Shown here: positions 4,992 to 5,550 of the stretch, piece after piece
How positions within the stretch are numbered: position 1 is the first letter of the stretch
How the letters are laid out: each line of letters begins with the position of its first letter
Assembly (NCBI GenBank): GCA_017549665.1
Contig: JAFYUD010000108.1
Coordinates: 1-5,550 of the forward strand
Direction of reading: 5' to 3'
Source of the DNA: Clostridia bacterium
GTDB taxonomy: Bacteria; Bacillota_A; Clostridia; Oscillospirales; Acutalibacteraceae
DNA: 5,550 nucleotides
The notes under the pieces: generated by a model
What the model was told of the DNA's origin: nothing
Databases searched by the model: none
Seen by the model: the letters and a program-made list of their open reading frames with translations, nothing else
Made by a program: the position numbers and the translations under genes

Positions 4992-5042
4992 ATTAAAGTA
5001 AATAATTATGTCATTATTAAACTTTAAGTTAGGAGAGATCGT

Positions 5043-5550
5043 ATGTCTACAAATAATGATAACAATCTTGAGATCCTTGATTCTGAAGTTGAGACACAGG
5101 TTGAAGACACTGTTGTTGAAATCGCAGAAACTCCCGCAATTGCAGCAGCTCCTGCTGTAAAGACAAAGAAGGAACTCAAGGCAGAGCGCAAGGCAATCAA
5201 AAAGCACAAGAAAGAAGTAAAGATGGAAGCTCTCAAGCATTCTGCTAAGGCTGAAAAGTTCATGGACATCATGACTAAGGTTGTTTCAATCATAGTTATC
5301 ATCGCTATGCTCGTATGCAGCTTCACAGCTGTCAAGACAGTTATGAACCTTAAAAATGCTACAGGCACAGCTACAACACAGCCCTCAGGCGGAGAAGCAG
5401 CAACACCTGACAATTCAGGCGCAGCTACAACTCCCTCAACACCTGCTCAGACTCCCTCTGACGATACAGCTGCTACTCCCGATGATTCAGCTGATGCTCC
5501 CGCTGCTGACAACAACGGCGGTGACGCAACAACTCCTCTCGGTTCAAAGG
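5043..5550 (+). CDS. Single-pass membrane protein with Thr/Pro/Asp-rich outer region, partial
   Basis: The reading frame is open from ATG 5043 to the window edge (169 codons seen, 3' end missing). Residues 1-35 are acidic and polar (MSTNNDNNLEILDSEVETQV and on). Residues 40-72 are very rich in Lys, with charged helix KTKKELKAERKAIKKHKKEVK (40-60). Residues about 80-97 (VVSIIVIIAMLVCSFTAV) form one membrane segment. Residues 105-169 are a low-complexity Ala/Thr/Pro/Asp/Ser linker. By the positive-inside rule the Lys-rich part should be cytoplasmic and the linker outside, presumably leading to a domain beyond the window. I do not recognise the family. AGGAGAG (5031-5037) supports the start. Lysine is AAG in 14 of 17 cases, suggesting high expression. 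The basic segment could contact nucleic acid, acidic lipid or a partner protein, but this is speculation. Confidence 0.85.
   Translation, partial: MSTNNDNNLEILDSEVETQVEDTVVEIAETPAIAAAPAVKTKKELKAERKAIKKHKKEVKMEALKHSAKAEKFMDIMTKVVSIIVIIAMLVCSFTAVKTVMNLKNATGTATTQPSGGEAATPDNSGAATTPSTPAQTPSDDTAATPDDSADAPAADNNGGDATTPLGSK

Noticed and set aside
4959..5413. Minus-strand frames opposite the right-end gene
   Set aside because: The plus-strand frame has a promoter, ribosome binding site and coherent membrane-protein layout; the minus frames have none of these.

Overview
The window looks like a chromosomal segment from a low-to-moderate G+C, anaerobic, spore-forming Clostridia, most like Ruminococcus or a relative in the Oscillospiraceae. 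Three things point there: a spoIIGA-sigE sporulation pair, the end of what looks like a sodium-pumping decarboxylase beta subunit, and a small cohesin-like surface protein with a VPKTGD sorting signal. The genus is inferred from gene content and style; no rRNA or other marker is present.

Layout. Bases 1-63 are the last 20 codons of a membrane protein, followed three bases later by a HAD-superfamily phosphatase (67-720) and a strong terminator. A 7-bp-period repeat lies between that terminator and proC (893-1702), which makes proline from pyrroline-5-carboxylate. Next is a 257-base spacer with two sigma-A-type promoters, the second a perfect TTGACA-17-TATAAT. These drive a secreted, cohesin-like, probably sortase-anchored protein (1960-2598), which ends in two tandem hairpins. 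The sporulation operon follows: spoIIGA (2795-3670) overlaps sigE (3651-4367) by 20 bases, with a -10 box inside a perfect 19-bp palindrome. A bidirectional terminator separates sigE from a convergent minus-strand gene for a small secreted protein (4422-4850). A divergent promoter pair then leads to a plus-strand single-pass membrane protein (from 5043) that runs off the window.

How the genes work together. SpoIIGA and pro-SigE form the one clear functional unit: SpoIIGA is the membrane aspartic protease that removes the SigE pro-sequence in the mother cell. The expected pro-sequence and processing site are visible. sigG, which follows sigE in Bacillus and many Clostridia, is absent here. The other genes look like independent transcription units. 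The cohesin-like gene and the partial last gene strongly prefer AAG for lysine, unlike spoIIGA, and both have good promoters, so both are probably highly expressed surface or envelope proteins.

I did not find a clearly new multi-gene system. The points most worth following are the palindrome on the spoIIG -10 box, the single-cohesin-like anchored protein with its consensus promoter and structured leader, and the two uncharacterised envelope proteins at the right end.
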